Positions 29,038 through 40,175 of a DNA stretch of 64,000 nt are shown one piece after another. How positions within the stretch are numbered: the stretch's first letter is position 1; every line of letters begins with the position of its first letter. Under the pieces are notes generated by a model. The model did not search any database, was not told where the DNA came from, and saw nothing but the letters and a program-made list of their open reading frames with translations. The position numbers and the translations under genes were made by a program. The stretch comes from Robiginitomaculum sp. (lineage in GTDB: Bacteria > Pseudomonadota > Alphaproteobacteria > Caulobacterales > Maricaulaceae), in NCBI GenBank assembly GCA_021776515.1, contig JAJFFS010000012.1, positions 106,487-170,486 on the forward strand. Direction: 5' to 3'.

Positions 29038-30507
29038 TTAGGAAACCCAGAACCGGGGCAGGAACAACACCAGTACGGTGAACAGCTCCAGCCTGCCGAC
29101 CAGCATGGTGAAGGCCATCACCCATTTGGCAAAATCAGGCAGAGGCGCAAAGTTCCCGGCCGGGCCAACAATGTCGCCAAGCCCGGGGCCGATATTACCA
29201 ATGGCACTGGCCGCGCTGGAAATGGCTGTTGTTGGCTCTAACCCGGCAAAAGACAGAACAATGGCGGCGGCGGCAAAACAGGCAAAATAGACAAAAAAGA
29301 AGTTATACACCGAGAAAAGTGCCGATTTTGGCAAGGGCAAGCCGTTATACCTCAAAGGCTTTATCAAGGTCGGGTGAAGCATACGACTGATATGGGCGCG
29401 CAGTCCCTCTATGGCGACCTGAAAGCGGAATATCTTGATCCCGCAGGTGGTCGAACCGGCACAGCCGCCGATAAACATAAAGATAAAAAACGCGGGCGTC
29501 GCCATGGTCCCCCATACCTGATAATCCCCCAGCGCATAGCCCGTACCGGTAACGATCGAGATCACATTAAAGGCGGCCAGACGCAGCGGATGTGTATCGC
29601 CCTGATAGCCCATCAATACCATATAGAGACCCATTGCCGCGATCAGCACCGCAAGCAAACCAACAAACCCGCGTACCTGTGCATTGCGAAATAATGCCGC
29701 CGGGTCGCCGCGCACGGCCAGAATGTAGGCAGCAAAAGGCAAGGACGCCATCACCATAAAAAGGCTGGCTGCCATGTCGGCACCATTGGCGGCATAACTG
29801 GCAAACGAAGCATCTGAATTGGCAAAGCCGCCAGTGGCAATTGTGGTCATGGACAGGCACATGGCATCAAAGGCCTCTACGCCCAGCATCCAGTAAACGC
29901 CGCCGCTTAAAATTGTCAGGCCCAGATAAGCCGCGCCAATACCAATGGCGATGGTTTGGGCGCGCGGCAACACCTTGCCCATGGGTTCAAACCATTCGGC
30001 CCGAAACAATTGCATCCCGCCCACTTTCAGCATTGGCAGAACCGCCATGGCCACCACAATAATACCAATGCCCCCGATCCATTGCAGCAATGCCCGCCAG
30101 AGCAAAATGCCCTTTGGCTGGTTTTCCAGGCCGCTCATCACCGTTGAGCCGGTAGTGGTCAGGCCGGACATGGCCTCGAAATAAGCATCCACCAGCGATA
30201 AAGGCACCGGGGCCAGCATAAAGGGAAGCGAGGCAAAGGCGGCCATCACCACCCATGAGAAACTGGTAAGAATAAAGGCGGCGCGTATATTCATACGCAA
30301 TTTCCCGCCCCTTGCGGCCAGCATTAATATAGCCCCGGCAAAGAGCGTTAGCGCAGATGCCGTACCAAAACTGCGCCATCCCTCCGCGCCAGAAACCGCA
30401 TCGGCAATCATTGGCCCCAGCATGAACACGCCCAGGATGATCAACAAAGCCCCCATCACCAAAAATATAGACCGGACGCTATTCATGGCGCTGCACGATG
30501 CGAACAA
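29038..30507 (-). CDS. TrkH family potassium uptake protein
   Basis: AMSGLTTTGSTVM, TTIATGGFANSDASF, GGCAGSTTCGIKIFR. Confidence 0.92.
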   Translation of the reverse strand: MFASCSAMNSVRSIFLVMGALLIILGVFMLGPMIADAVSGAEGWRSFGTASALTLFAGAILMLAARGGKLRMNIRAAFILTSFSWVVMAAFASLPFMLAPVPLSLVDAYFEAMSGLTTTGSTVMSGLENQPKGILLWRALLQWIGGIGIIVVAMAVLPMLKVGGMQLFRAEWFEPMGKVLPRAQTIAIGIGAAYLGLTILSGGVYWMLGVEAFDAMCLSMTTIATGGFANSDASFASYAANGADMAASLFMVMASLPFAAYILAVRGDPAALFRNAQVRGFVGLLAVLIAAMGLYMVLMGYQGDTHPLRLAAFNVISIVTGTGYALGDYQVWGTMATPAFFIFMFIGGCAGSTTCGIKIFRFQVAIEGLRAHISRMLHPTLIKPLRYNGLPLPKSALFSVYNFFFVYFACFAAAAIVLSFAGLEPTTAISSAASAIGNIGPGLGDIVGPAGNFAPLPDFAKWVMAFTMLVGRLELFTVLVLFLPRFWVS

Positions 30508-30630
30508 TAGTATTGTTTGTGGTCTTTTCCGGGCTCATAAACCTATCTATGTCCAAATCAGTACGTTCGGCAAGCACTTGCATCAATCAAAAGAATCGCC
30601 CAGCTTCTATTTGCAAGAGGCAAGGTAAAA

Positions 30631-31662
30631 ATGAGCACAACACAAATACTTCCCGATCACAAAATAAACCAGTGTGTTGATGATGGTATCATCAACTTTG
30701 AAACGCCGCTGGACGGCGATCAAATTCAACCGGCCAGCATGGATTTGCGTCTGGGAACACGGGCCTTTCGTTTGCGTGCCAGTTTTCTGCCCGGCAAGGA
30801 TACGCCGGTTAAGAACCGCCTGAAAGCCCCATTGGTGATGCACGAAATTGACCTTTCCCAGGGGGCGGTTCTGGAAACCGGGTGCATTTATCTGGTGCCT
30901 TTGATGGAAGCGTTACATCTGCCCGGTGATATTTGTGCCCGTACCAATCCCAAAAGCTCAACCGGGCGCATTGATGTATTTACCCGGGTTATTTGCGATG
31001 GTGCCATCGCTTTTGACACGGTTCCCTCGGGTTATGAAGGCGGCCTGTGGCTGGAGATTAGCCCGCGTACCTTCTCCATCCTTGTGCGCCCCGGTGACAG
31101 GTTATCGCAAATCCGTTTGCGCCAGACGTGCGCGGGGGTCGAGACCGCACCAACAAAATCCCTTGAGGTTTCACTGGCCCTGACACCTGGCGAAATGGTC
31201 GGCTTTCGCGCCAAACGCCACGCCGGTGTTCTGGATTTACGCACTATCGGCGCCCATGATCCGCGTGATTTCTGGGAGGCCTTATCATTGCGCGACGGGG
31301 CGCTGGTGCTCGACCCCGGTGAATTTTATATTCTGGCCTCCAAAGAAGCCATCTGCATCCCCCCCGGCGAGGCCGCCGAAATGGCCCCCATCGCCCCCGA
31401 AATTGGCGAATTTCGCGTGCATTATGCCGGGTTTTTTGACCCGGGCTTTGGCTTTGATGGTGCGGGCGGCGGCGGGGCCAAGGCGGTATTGGAAGTACGG
31501 GGCCGCGATGTACCGTTTATTTTGGAGGACGGCCAAACCGTGGCCAAACTGGTATTCGAGCCAATGGCTGAAACGCCCTCGGCGCTTTATGGCACCGCCG
31601 GTTCCAACTATCAGGGGCAAGGCCTGAAACTCTCCAAACTGTTTTCTGACTGGGAGGGGTAG
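30631..31662 (+). CDS. dcd: 2'-deoxycytidine 5'-triphosphate deaminase (long, tandem-type)
   Basis: QIQPASMDLRLG, ARTNPKSSTGRIDVFTRVICDG, YEGGLWLEISPRTFSILVRPGDRLSQIRL. Confidence 0.9.
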   Translation: MSTTQILPDHKINQCVDDGIINFETPLDGDQIQPASMDLRLGTRAFRLRASFLPGKDTPVKNRLKAPLVMHEIDLSQGAVLETGCIYLVPLMEALHLPGDICARTNPKSSTGRIDVFTRVICDGAIAFDTVPSGYEGGLWLEISPRTFSILVRPGDRLSQIRLRQTCAGVETAPTKSLEVSLALTPGEMVGFRAKRHAGVLDLRTIGAHDPRDFWEALSLRDGALVLDPGEFYILASKEAICIPPGEAAEMAPIAPEIGEFRVHYAGFFDPGFGFDGAGGGGAKAVLEVRGRDVPFILEDGQTVAKLVFEPMAETPSALYGTAGSNYQGQGLKLSKLFSDWEG

Positions 31663-31675
31663 GGCCTCCACTGTA

Positions 31676-31707
31676 TCATCCCGGCTTGATCCGGGGTCTA
31701 TGATTCA
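31676..31707. repeat. Dispersed TCATCCCGG-CTTGATCCGGG palindrome
   Basis: atcatcccggcttgatccggggtctatg; further copies at about 32622 and 32880. Confidence 0.7.
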
Positions 31708-31720
31708 GAGGTTTAAAATA

Positions 31721-32440
31721 TTACATAAAATTTTTGCGCCTTCGAAATGCGCGAATGTCTTTTGCTGAAAGGTCGAACCATTCACCCTTCTTGCATTTAT
31801 CTCGAAAACGATTGTGCCAATACGCCTCTATGCCACTTGGATCATCTGTTTCTATGCTGTGGATTGGCTTTATTGTCTCGGGAAGTTGCAGGCCAATTTC
31901 ATACCGGCGACGGTCGATAGAATTTGTTCTCCCAATTTTATAATATTTTCCAGATTTCATTAAATAAACATACCCAGTTTGGGAATCCCCAATTGCATCG
32001 TTGGTATGTTCTTTTTCTTCTATTTTTGCATTTTCAAGCATTTCAACAAGGTGGCTCGGAGCACCAATCTTTTGCGCATACTCTATTACTTTTGAGAGCG
32101 TTGCATTTTTCCTGCCAAGTCGTTTTTCAAACGTAGTGCGGGCTGGAAATGATTTGTCGTTCTTCGCTTTGAGCAATAAGTCACCTGCTGTTGGTGCTCG
32201 TCCTAATTGCTCCGCAAAATCTAGATAGGTTTGTAAAAGGCCTTCAAGCGGAAGCGCTGCCGTTTTGCTATTTGCTTTGAAACCAGCTTCAATGAGAACA
32301 TCGCTCCATTTGGCCCAATACCGCCCATACCAGCCACTTCTCGATATTCCTGTTTGTTTTTCAAATTTTTTATAACCAGGTGCCTTGCCCTCGATTGTTG
32401 CAATGCGCTTAACTTCTTCAATAATTTGATCGCGGGTCAT
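31721..32440 (-). CDS. GIY-YIG/T5orf172-type nuclease with N-terminal homing-endonuclease-associated repeats
   Basis: GYVYLMKSGKYYKIGRTNSIDRRRYEIGLQLPE ... EAYWHNRFRDKCKKGEWFDLS; two GxxPxxxxF...W-type helical repeats upstream. Confidence 0.78.
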   Translation of the reverse strand: MTRDQIIEEVKRIATIEGKAPGYKKFEKQTGISRSGWYGRYWAKWSDVLIEAGFKANSKTAALPLEGLLQTYLDFAEQLGRAPTAGDLLLKAKNDKSFPARTTFEKRLGRKNATLSKVIEYAQKIGAPSHLVEMLENAKIEEKEHTNDAIGDSQTGYVYLMKSGKYYKIGRTNSIDRRRYEIGLQLPETIKPIHSIETDDPSGIEAYWHNRFRDKCKKGEWFDLSAKDIRAFRRRKNFM

Positions 32441-32614
32441 GCCTATTAGTCTATGGCAATAGTTGGTGAATGCAATACACCCTCAAATCGTCATTGTGGC
32501 GAAGGCCACAATCTATTGTGATGCATCAAAACACCACCGGCCTGCGCCGGGGCGACGAGGTGGGAGGCGTGGGGCAATGTGCCGACGGTTTCATCTCTCC
32601 ACTTGCTGTTGTTT

Positions 32615-32912
32615 CTTCTTGTTATCCCGGGCTTGATCCGGGATCCATAGTGCGGTGCGCGTTGATACTGGACCCCGGGTCTGCCGCCCGGGGGCCCTGG
32701 GGTTTGTGTTATGCCATCTTTCGAGGCGACGCTGCGCTACGCACCTCAGGATGAGGCGGAGGTAATATAATTGCCCTCATGCTGAGCTTGTCGAAGCATG
32801 GAGGAACCCTACCCGTGTCACCCTGGCCCCCACTTTTGTAATGGTAAACTGGCCGGGGCCTATTTTGATGCCTCCCTTTCGTCATCCCGGGCTTGATCCG
32901 GGATCCATAGAG
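32615..32912. repeat. Cluster of dispersed palindromic elements
   Basis: TATCCCGGGCTTGATCCGGGATCCATAG (about 32622) and GTCATCCCGGGCTTGATCCGGGATCCATAG (about 32882), plus CGAGGCGACGCTGCGCTACGCACCTCAGGATGAGG and CCCTCATGCTGAGCTTGTCGAAGCATGG between them. Confidence 0.75.
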
Positions 32913-33014
32913 AATTGCCATTTGGTTCGGGCGTCCCCCGGCAAGCGTGCTAACCCATCTGTGCCTTACGCTGTAAATTAAGTAGAGAATGATCCGCATT
33001 TACGCTATGGTGGT

Positions 33015-33653
33015 ATGAACTTTCCGGAGAATATCATGACAAGCTCTTCTGACACACCAAGCCCGAAACGCCGTCGCGGGCTTTATGCGGGCATTGGCCT
33101 GACCACTGTGCTGGGCTTTGCCGGCATGGCTTATCTGGCGGTTATGGGCGGTGCAGTGGCCGCCGAAGGCTCGGCCTATGATTATCAGTTTACCTCGATC
33201 GATGATGCGCCGCTGCCGCTGGAGCAATATCGTGGCAAGACTGTTTTGCTGGTCAACACTGCATCCCAGTGCGGCTTCACCCCGCAATATGAAGGCCTTC
33301 AGGCATTGTGGGAAGAGTATCGCGATCAGGGCTTTGTGGTTCTGGGTGCCCCCAGCAATGACTTTGGTGGACAGGAACCCGGCGATGAAAGCGAGATCAA
33401 GCAATTCTGCGAAGTCAATTTTAACATCAATTTTCCGTTGACCAGCAAGGTCGTCACCAAGGGTGATGAAGCCCACCCGTTTTATAAATGGGCGCGGGGC
33501 GAGACCGGCTCCGGCCCGCAGTGGAATTTTCACAAATACCTGATTGACCCCGATGGCAAGCTGGTTGGTTCTTACCCGTCCATTGTCAAACCCATGTCTG
33601 CCAAATTGCGCAAGGCCGTGGAAAAGAGTTTGCCGAAAACGGTTGCGGGGTAG
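33015..33653 (+). CDS. Glutathione peroxidase
   Basis: GKTVLLVNTASQCGFTPQYEGLQALWEEY, FEVNFNINFPLTSKV-like segment, WNFHKYLIDPDGKLV. Confidence 0.92.
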   Translation: MNFPENIMTSSSDTPSPKRRRGLYAGIGLTTVLGFAGMAYLAVMGGAVAAEGSAYDYQFTSIDDAPLPLEQYRGKTVLLVNTASQCGFTPQYEGLQALWEEYRDQGFVVLGAPSNDFGGQEPGDESEIKQFCEVNFNINFPLTSKVVTKGDEAHPFYKWARGETGSGPQWNFHKYLIDPDGKLVGSYPSIVKPMSAKLRKAVEKSLPKTVAG

Positions 33654-33734
33654 CACTCACCGTCATTCCGATGACAATCGGAATCCAGAATGGGGTCATA
33701 ACTGGACCCCGGTTTTCACCGGGGTGACAGCCCC

Positions 33735-34532
33735 TTATTTTATCTCACCCTCACCGTTTTCCAGCTCCACACGCAATTCATCAATCAGCCTGAAAAACTT
33801 TCCCCTTACCCCGGCAGAATAAGGGTTTTCCCGCTCAATGGCGCGGAACAGCTCATCTGAATCGCCGCGTACCAATTGCATGGCGTTGACCAGATAATCA
33901 AAGCTAAGCGTCGTTTGGCGGCGCGGCAGTGGCTCCATTTCGTCCAGCACCTTGGCAATCAAGTGGGTCAAACCCTGTACCATGGCCATGTCTTTATCGT
34001 GGCTGTCCGGATCACTAAGGAAGGCATCCAGGTGCAGCTCATTTTGCAAAAAATCAATCAGTCGCCGCGTACGTGTCGCCCCGGCCCCGCGCACCGGGCA
34101 GATAGCAATCTTTAGCCCCTCAAGACCGTCAAGCGCACTTTGAGGACCAAACAGGGGATGGGTGCCAATAATACGAACGGTATCGGGCAGCGCAGCAGAC
34201 ATTTCGCGTGCCGGACCAAGTTTAACCGAGGCCACATCCAGCACTGTTGCGCCCGGTAGCACATGAGGCGCGATAGCGCTGGCAACCGGGCCAACTTGTA
34301 ATACAGGCACGGCCAGTACCACATAGCGGGCGCTGGCGCATTCGCTTATACTACCAAGGTTAACCCCTTCTTGTGCGGCAAAAGCGGCAGCCTCAGGCGA
34401 AGGGTCGTATGCCGTAATGGCAAAGTAAGGGCGCAAATGTTGCACCAGTAATTGCCCGAAAGCCCCAAGCCCGATCACCCCCATACTTTGCACGTTTATT
34501 CTCCGCCATGGGGATATATGGGCTTTGGTCAA
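33735..34532 (-). CDS. Prephenate/arogenate dehydrogenase-like protein
   Basis: MGVIGLGAFGQLLVQHLRPYF; IIGTHPLFGPQSALDGLEGLKI. Confidence 0.82.
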   Translation of the reverse strand: MTKAHISPWRRINVQSMGVIGLGAFGQLLVQHLRPYFAITAYDPSPEAAAFAAQEGVNLGSISECASARYVVLAVPVLQVGPVASAIAPHVLPGATVLDVASVKLGPAREMSAALPDTVRIIGTHPLFGPQSALDGLEGLKIAICPVRGAGATRTRRLIDFLQNELHLDAFLSDPDSHDKDMAMVQGLTHLIAKVLDEMEPLPRRQTTLSFDYLVNAMQLVRGDSDELFRAIERENPYSAGVRGKFFRLIDELRVELENGEGEIK

Positions 34533-34556
34533 TCATCACCAAAGCCCGCTTAGACC

Positions 34557-36296
34557 CTAATCGTCCGCATGCATCCATTTTTTGATGATCGGCGAGATAA
34601 GCAACATGCCTACGCCTACGCCCATCGCCACATATGCAACATTGGAATAGACCGTTACATAGGTTGCCTTGGCCGCCACAACGTCAGTTAGCTGCCCGCC
34701 AATGGTTTCCGCGCCGGTGCCCCGGGCGATGACGCCAGCAAGATAATTCGATAAACCAGAATATAAAAACCAGGCTCCCATGCTCATGCCAACGGCCCGC
34801 GCCGGGGCCAGCTTGGTCACCGCAGATAAACCCACCGGCGATAACATCAACTCACCCATGGTGTGGATCCAGTAAATCAGGAAAATGAAATAAACGGCGA
34901 TGAGACCCGCACCGGAAGCGGCAATGCCAGCAACCAGAGACAAGAAGCCCAGCCCGGCAAGAAAAACGCCGAAGGCAAATTTCACCGGTGCTGATGGCTC
35001 CATCTTACGTTTGGACAGCGCAATCCACATCCACGCAAACAGCGGCGCGAAAAGCACAATAAAGCCAGCGTTCAGGGATTGAAAAACAGGCGTTGGTACA
35101 GAAATGCCAAACACCGTCCGGTCCACAAGCCGCGCCGTCAGCAAAGTAAGCGATGAACCGGCCTGCTCAAACAAGGCCCAGAACGGAATTTGGGCGAGGA
35201 TAAAATAAATCGCCGCAAGCATGCGGTCGCGCTCTTTGCCCGCCAGTTTGGTCATGGCGTATCCCACAAGATATATAAATACGGCAATGCCCAGCATGCC
35301 GACAAACCATTCTGGCACCAAATGGGCATTCATGACCGTAATCATAGCAAAAACGATAATACCAATGCCGGTAAGATAGCACGCCCACTCAACATTGATC
35401 GGACCCAGAACTTTCTCTTTCAGTTTTTCAACACTTGGCGGATCCGCCCGGCCTTCAAGCCAGGGCTGGAAAACAAGGAATGTCATAAGGCCGGCAAGCA
35501 TGCCAATACCGGCAAGGCCAAACCCGTAATTCCACCCGTATTTAATGCCGATAGTGCCGACAAATATGGTCGACAATAATGATCCAAGATTGATCCCCAT
35601 ATAGAAAATCGTAAAGCCAGAATCCCGTCTTGTATCGCCGAGGTTATATAACGCCCCAACGATTGTAGAGATGTTGGCTTTCAAGAAACCAACGCCGGCA
35701 ATAATCAACGCCAGTGCCAGATAGAGGGTTTTGACGTAAAGCGCCTGTTTTTCAACCCGCGTTGTATAGGCGCTTGTTTCTATGGTCGCAGGCAGCCCAA
35801 CCGCTTCGGGGTCTGCAATGATCATCTGTGTTGCGCCTTCATTGAAGCTGATTAATGTGCGCCCGCTTTCCGACACCAACACCTGCGACACATCACCGCC
35901 GCGCCCATCCAGAGTAATCTGATAGTCCTGCCCCTCAAAAGTGAGATATTCTTTAGAACCCGCACCTTCAAAGGCCATCAGGCCATGACCCATCACCAGC
36001 AGGATGGCACCAAAGGTCACTGCTTTGCGCTGACCAAGGTATTTGTCAGCCAGCGAGCCACCAATGATCGTCATCACATAAACCAGCGCCGTATAAGCGC
36101 CGTACATCACCGCAGAGCGTTCATCTGAAAACAAAAAGTGCTGCGTCAGATAAAGCATTAGCAAGGCGCGCATGCCGTAATAGGAAAACCGTTCCCACAT
36201 TTCGGTCATGAACAAGATGGCCAGTCCGCGTGGATGACCAAAAAATGATGTGTCTGTTGATGCGGCGCCAGGCGCCCCGGCTTCTTCTGCTGCCAC
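34557..36296 (-). CDS. Peptide MFS transporter (POT/PTR family)
   Basis: FFGHPRGLAILFMTEMWERFSYYGMRALLMLYL; GGSLADKYLGQRKAV; likely GTG start near 36296. Confidence 0.9.
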   Translation of the reverse strand: MAAEEAGAPGAASTDTSFFGHPRGLAILFMTEMWERFSYYGMRALLMLYLTQHFLFSDERSAVMYGAYTALVYVMTIIGGSLADKYLGQRKAVTFGAILLVMGHGLMAFEGAGSKEYLTFEGQDYQITLDGRGGDVSQVLVSESGRTLISFNEGATQMIIADPEAVGLPATIETSAYTTRVEKQALYVKTLYLALALIIAGVGFLKANISTIVGALYNLGDTRRDSGFTIFYMGINLGSLLSTIFVGTIGIKYGWNYGFGLAGIGMLAGLMTFLVFQPWLEGRADPPSVEKLKEKVLGPINVEWACYLTGIGIIVFAMITVMNAHLVPEWFVGMLGIAVFIYLVGYAMTKLAGKERDRMLAAIYFILAQIPFWALFEQAGSSLTLLTARLVDRTVFGISVPTPVFQSLNAGFIVLFAPLFAWMWIALSKRKMEPSAPVKFAFGVFLAGLGFLSLVAGIAASGAGLIAVYFIFLIYWIHTMGELMLSPVGLSAVTKLAPARAVGMSMGAWFLYSGLSNYLAGVIARGTGAETIGGQLTDVVAAKATYVTVYSNVAYVAMGVGVGMLLISPIIKKWMHADD

Positions 36297-36477
36297 GATA
36301 ATACTCCCCAATATATGTTCGCGCCATTTTGAAACGCGTTGGCGCGCACCAAAGCATGACCATGCAATGCACTCAAGAGGGGAACGGGAAACTATGGCTG
36401 TTGATGGCACTTGTCAGGTGCCTGGGTGGACCCGGATCAAAACCGGGACCTCACCCGTGAAGCTATGTCTGCCTAGG

Positions 36478-37260
36478 TTACCGCGGAGGCATGCGGGCAC
36501 CCGCATCAAGACGAATGCTTTCGGCATTAATATAATCGTTCTCAACAAGAGTTGCAGCAAATTCACCATATTCTTCAGGTTTGCCAAAGCGTGCCGGAAA
36601 TTGCACGTGGGCGCGCAAACTGTCTTTGACCTCTGATGGTAAAGATTCGTAAATCGGTGTTTCAAAAAACCCCGGCAAGATAACATTGCAACGTATTCCT
36701 TCGCGGGCCAGATCGCGGGCTATGGGCAATGTCATGCCAACAATGCCGCCTTTGGAAGCCGAATAGGCCACCTGGCCAATTTGTCCGTCCTGGGCCGCGA
36801 CCGAGGCCGTGTTGATAATCACGCCGCGTCCTGAATCGCCCAGCGGGTCAAGGCTCATCATCCCGGCCGCAGATTTTGCCAGGCACATAAATGTACCCAC
36901 AAGATTGATATTGATCACCAGTTGAAAATCACTGATCCTATGGGCTTGTATTTCGCCGGTTTTACGGTTGCGCCCGGCAGTTTTACCGGCCCAGCCAATA
37001 CCGGCACAGTTGACCATGATCCGTTCCTGACCGTGGGCCGCCCGTGCCAGGGCAAAACCCGCATCCACACTGGCTTCATCGGCGACATTCACTTTGGCAA
37101 AAGCACCACCAATATCGCCAGCAACCGCGTTGCCGCGTTCTTCGTTGAGATCAAAAAGGGTAACTTTTGCGCCTTTGGCGGCCAGAACCCGTGCTGTCGC
37201 TTCGCCAAGACCCGATGCACCACCGGTAACAATTGCAGATATTTCAGAACTGATTTTCAT
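36478..37260 (-). CDS. SDR family 3-hydroxyacyl-CoA dehydrogenase (type II)-like
   Basis: IVTGGASGLGEATARVLAAKGAKVTLFDLNEERG; NCAGIGWAGKT; YSASKGGIVGM. Confidence 0.88.
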   Translation of the reverse strand: MKISSEISAIVTGGASGLGEATARVLAAKGAKVTLFDLNEERGNAVAGDIGGAFAKVNVADEASVDAGFALARAAHGQERIMVNCAGIGWAGKTAGRNRKTGEIQAHRISDFQLVININLVGTFMCLAKSAAGMMSLDPLGDSGRGVIINTASVAAQDGQIGQVAYSASKGGIVGMTLPIARDLAREGIRCNVILPGFFETPIYESLPSEVKDSLRAHVQFPARFGKPEEYGEFAATLVENDYINAESIRLDAGARMPPR

Positions 37261-37329
37261 AAATTGTGCCTTCTCTTTGCCGTATTCACTTGGTCAGATA
37301 AGCTGACCTTCTGGAGGTATGTTATCGCA

Positions 37330-37725
37330 ATGAACGAAGAACCCAACCGCTTAGATGCAGGTGATCGCGCAGAAATTGCCTCAGGTTTACCGCTTGCATT
37401 GGATACACCACAACGCCGGGTACCCCGTCGTTTCTGGCCAAAATTCTGGGCGACGTTAGGCAAAGTACCGTTCTCAGAGGAATTGGGAGCGGCTTATTAT
37501 TGCGCCAGCGACAGCCAAACCCCAACCCGGGTTAAAGGCATATTATTTGCGGCTCTTGCCTATTTTGTGGTGCCCACCGATATGATACCGGACTTTATAG
37601 CCGCGCTGGGCTTTAGCGATGATGCAACCGTGCTGGCCACCGCTATGGGCATGGTTGGCGCGCATGTTAAACCCCGCCATAGCGATGCCGCGCGGATTTT
37701 GTTGCGTCGGCAGGTTAAGCCTTAA
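37330..37725 (+). CDS. YkvA family (DUF1232) protein
   Basis: TRVKGILFAALAYFVVPTDMIPDFIAALGFSDDATVL. Confidence 0.85.
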   Translation: MNEEPNRLDAGDRAEIASGLPLALDTPQRRVPRRFWPKFWATLGKVPFSEELGAAYYCASDSQTPTRVKGILFAALAYFVVPTDMIPDFIAALGFSDDATVLATAMGMVGAHVKPRHSDAARILLRRQVKP

Positions 37726-37845
37726 AACAGATAAACAAGATCAAAATGCTCGTTTCAGGACGGGGAAACATCACTGATCGGATTTTCCGTTAAGCCTGGG
37801 TTAAGCTGTGATGCGCTTTGATATAGTGATGAAAGAGGATAAATT

Positions 37846-38358
37846 ATGCGCCCGTTTAATTTTCTGATTATCGCCCCCGTATTTATCTTGCTTGGGGCTC
37901 AAGGTTCATACGCCCAGGCTGGGCCAAAACTGCACCAGACCATAAGGGACTGGGCAGTTTTCACCATGCCTAGTAATGGCGATACAGTTTGTTATGTGCG
38001 CAGCTTTGCCCAGGATAAAGCGCCCAAGAATGTTAATCATGGAGATGTGATTTTTTTCGTTACCTCTTGGAAATCCGGTATTGCTAAACACCAGCCCAGT
38101 CTGATGACTGGTTATGCGTTTAAAGCCGCACCGCCACCAAAAGCCAAGGTCGGTTCCACCCAGATCACCATGTATCCAGACGGCAATGAAGCTTTCATAG
38201 AAGAGGCGCGTGATGAGAAAAAACTGGTCACGGCCATGCGCAAAGGCTCAGTAATGCGTGTCGATGCGCGGTCCGCACGCGGCACGAGCACAACTTATGA
38301 ATTTTCATTATCCGGCATTACGGCGGCACTGCAAAAGGCTGACGCACTTTGTAAATAG
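37846..38358 (+). CDS. Invasion-associated locus B (IalB) family protein
   Basis: Signal peptide; [19 protein letters not shown]...[19 protein letters not shown]. Confidence 0.8.
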   Translation: MRPFNFLIIAPVFILLGAQGSYAQAGPKLHQTIRDWAVFTMPSNGDTVCYVRSFAQDKAPKNVNHGDVIFFVTSWKSGIAKHQPSLMTGYAFKAAPPPKAKVGSTQITMYPDGNEAFIEEARDEKKLVTAMRKGSVMRVDARSARGTSTTYEFSLSGITAALQKADALCK

Positions 38359-38374
38359 GGGTTATAACCCCAGC

Positions 38375-39514
38375 ATGACAGATAAAGCCATCATTACCTC
38401 CCTTGCCGGTCTGGACCGCACTGAGCTGCGCGAGATTGTTCTGGCCGTGGGCGTACCTGAAAAACAGGCGCGGATGCGTGTGGCCCAACTTTGGCGCTGG
38501 ATATACTATTCCGGCGTTACTGATTTTGCAGCCATGACCGATATTGCCAAACCTTTACGTGCAACACTGGCAGAACACTATAATCTTGCCCGCCCTGCAC
38601 TGGCCGAGAGGCAAATTTCTAAAGATGGTACGCGGAAATACCTCATCGAACTTGGTCCGGGTATTGAGGTTGAAGCTGTTTATATTCCGGGTGTTGGTCG
38701 ATCGGGCGCCTTGTGTATTTCCAGTCAGGTGGGGTGTACTTTGAACTGTACGTTTTGCCATACCGGCACACAAAATCTGGTACGCAATTTAACTGCCGCC
38801 GAGATTGTTACGCAGATCATGATTGCCCGCGATGATCTGGATGACTGGCCACAATCATCCAACGCGCAAGCTAGTCGCGCCATCACCAATATTGTGTTTA
38901 TGGGCATGGGCGAGCCGCTCTATAACCTCGATAACGTCGCCGATGCCATGTCGATATTAAGTGATGGTGAGGGCATTGCCATATCGCGCCGCCGCATCAC
39001 TGTTTCCACCTCGGGCGTGGTGCCACAAATGCACGATCTTGGCACGCGCACCCAGGCCATGCTGGCCATATCCCTGCATGCGGTTAATGACGAGCTGCGC
39101 AATGAACTGGTGCCAATTAACAAGGCCTACCCGCTAAAAGAATTACTGAACGCGTGCCGCAATTACCCCGGCGCCTCCAATGCCCGGCGGATCACTTTTG
39201 AATATGTCATGTTAAAAGACGTGAACGATACTGATGCTGAGGCGCGCGAACTGGTACGCCTGCTGGCCGGCATTCCAGCAAAAATAAACCTCATCCCGTT
39301 CAACCCCTGGCCAGGTACGCCCTATGAGTGTTCCAGCTGGGAACGGATTGAGGCCTTCGCCGAAATTGTCAACAAAGCGGGCTATGCCTCTCCCATTCGC
39401 ACACCAAGGGGCCGCGATATTGATGCCGCCTGCGGCCAGCTACGCTCAACCAGTATCAAAAAACGCGCCAGCGAACGGATGAAAGAACGCCTCGCCGCGC
39501 AAATGCCGTTATGA
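38375..39514 (+). CDS. rlmN: 23S rRNA (adenine(2503)-C(2))-methyltransferase RlmN
   Basis: [16 protein letters not shown] radical-SAM motif; [11 protein letters not shown]; start at 38375. Confidence 0.95.
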   Translation: MTDKAIITSLAGLDRTELREIVLAVGVPEKQARMRVAQLWRWIYYSGVTDFAAMTDIAKPLRATLAEHYNLARPALAERQISKDGTRKYLIELGPGIEVEAVYIPGVGRSGALCISSQVGCTLNCTFCHTGTQNLVRNLTAAEIVTQIMIARDDLDDWPQSSNAQASRAITNIVFMGMGEPLYNLDNVADAMSILSDGEGIAISRRRITVSTSGVVPQMHDLGTRTQAMLAISLHAVNDELRNELVPINKAYPLKELLNACRNYPGASNARRITFEYVMLKDVNDTDAEARELVRLLAGIPAKINLIPFNPWPGTPYECSSWERIEAFAEIVNKAGYASPIRTPRGRDIDAACGQLRSTSIKKRASERMKERLAAQMPL

Positions 39515-40038
39515 AAATACCACCGCCGGTTTTGAAAACGGATCGCCTCGTCCTGCGCCCATTAAAGTCAACAGATGCCCCGGATTTGTTTGAGGTGTTT
39601 TGTGATGAAGAAGCCTGCTTGTACTGGTCCCATGCGGCCCACAAAACGATTGCAGAAACCCAGGCTCGCGTTGATGAGCTCATGGAAAAAACAGATGGTT
39701 TTCTTTGGATTATTACCGAAGGTACTGATGGCCCTTCCTTAGGATGGGTGGTGTTAATGCCTCGCAAGGAAGGCATTGCTGAACTGGGTTATATCTTGAG
39801 CCGAACTGCCTGGGGCCGGAGTATAATGGCCGAGGCTGCCAATGCGGTGGTTAATTATGGTTTTCAAACAGAAGGCTTACGCCGTATTTTTGCGGATATG
39901 GACCCGGACAATATCGGCTCCATTCGCATCGCGGAAAAATGCGGCATGACCTATGAAGGTCGTTTGAAAGGCAATTGGCACACGCACATTGGCGTGCGCG
40001 ATAGCCTTATCTATGGCCGGGTTGAACTGCCAGATTAG
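39511..40038 (+). CDS. GNAT family N-acetyltransferase
   Basis: [44 protein letters not shown] overlap with rlmN. Confidence 0.9.
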   Translation: MKIPPPVLKTDRLVLRPLKSTDAPDLFEVFCDEEACLYWSHAAHKTIAETQARVDELMEKTDGFLWIITEGTDGPSLGWVVLMPRKEGIAELGYILSRTAWGRSIMAEAANAVVNYGFQTEGLRRIFADMDPDNIGSIRIAEKCGMTYEGRLKGNWHTHIGVRDSLIYGRVELPD

Positions 40039-40078
40039 CGTGTTTTATGTTTTAGAAAGTCCGGAAATAACACCAAGT

Positions 40079-40160
40079 GTCATTGCCTGACTGGTTCAGG
40101 CAATCCAGATATGAAGCAATGCAAAACTGGATTACCCGAATAAATCGGGTAATGACACAA
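40079..40160. repeat. TGTCATTGCC/GGTAATGACA-type dispersed palindrome
   Basis: TGTCATTGCCTGACTGGTTCAGGCAATCCAGAT...CTGGATTACCCGAATAAATCGGGTAATGACA; second copy at 48477-48558. Confidence 0.8.
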
Positions 40161-40175
40161 TGGGAGTGTTCTCAA

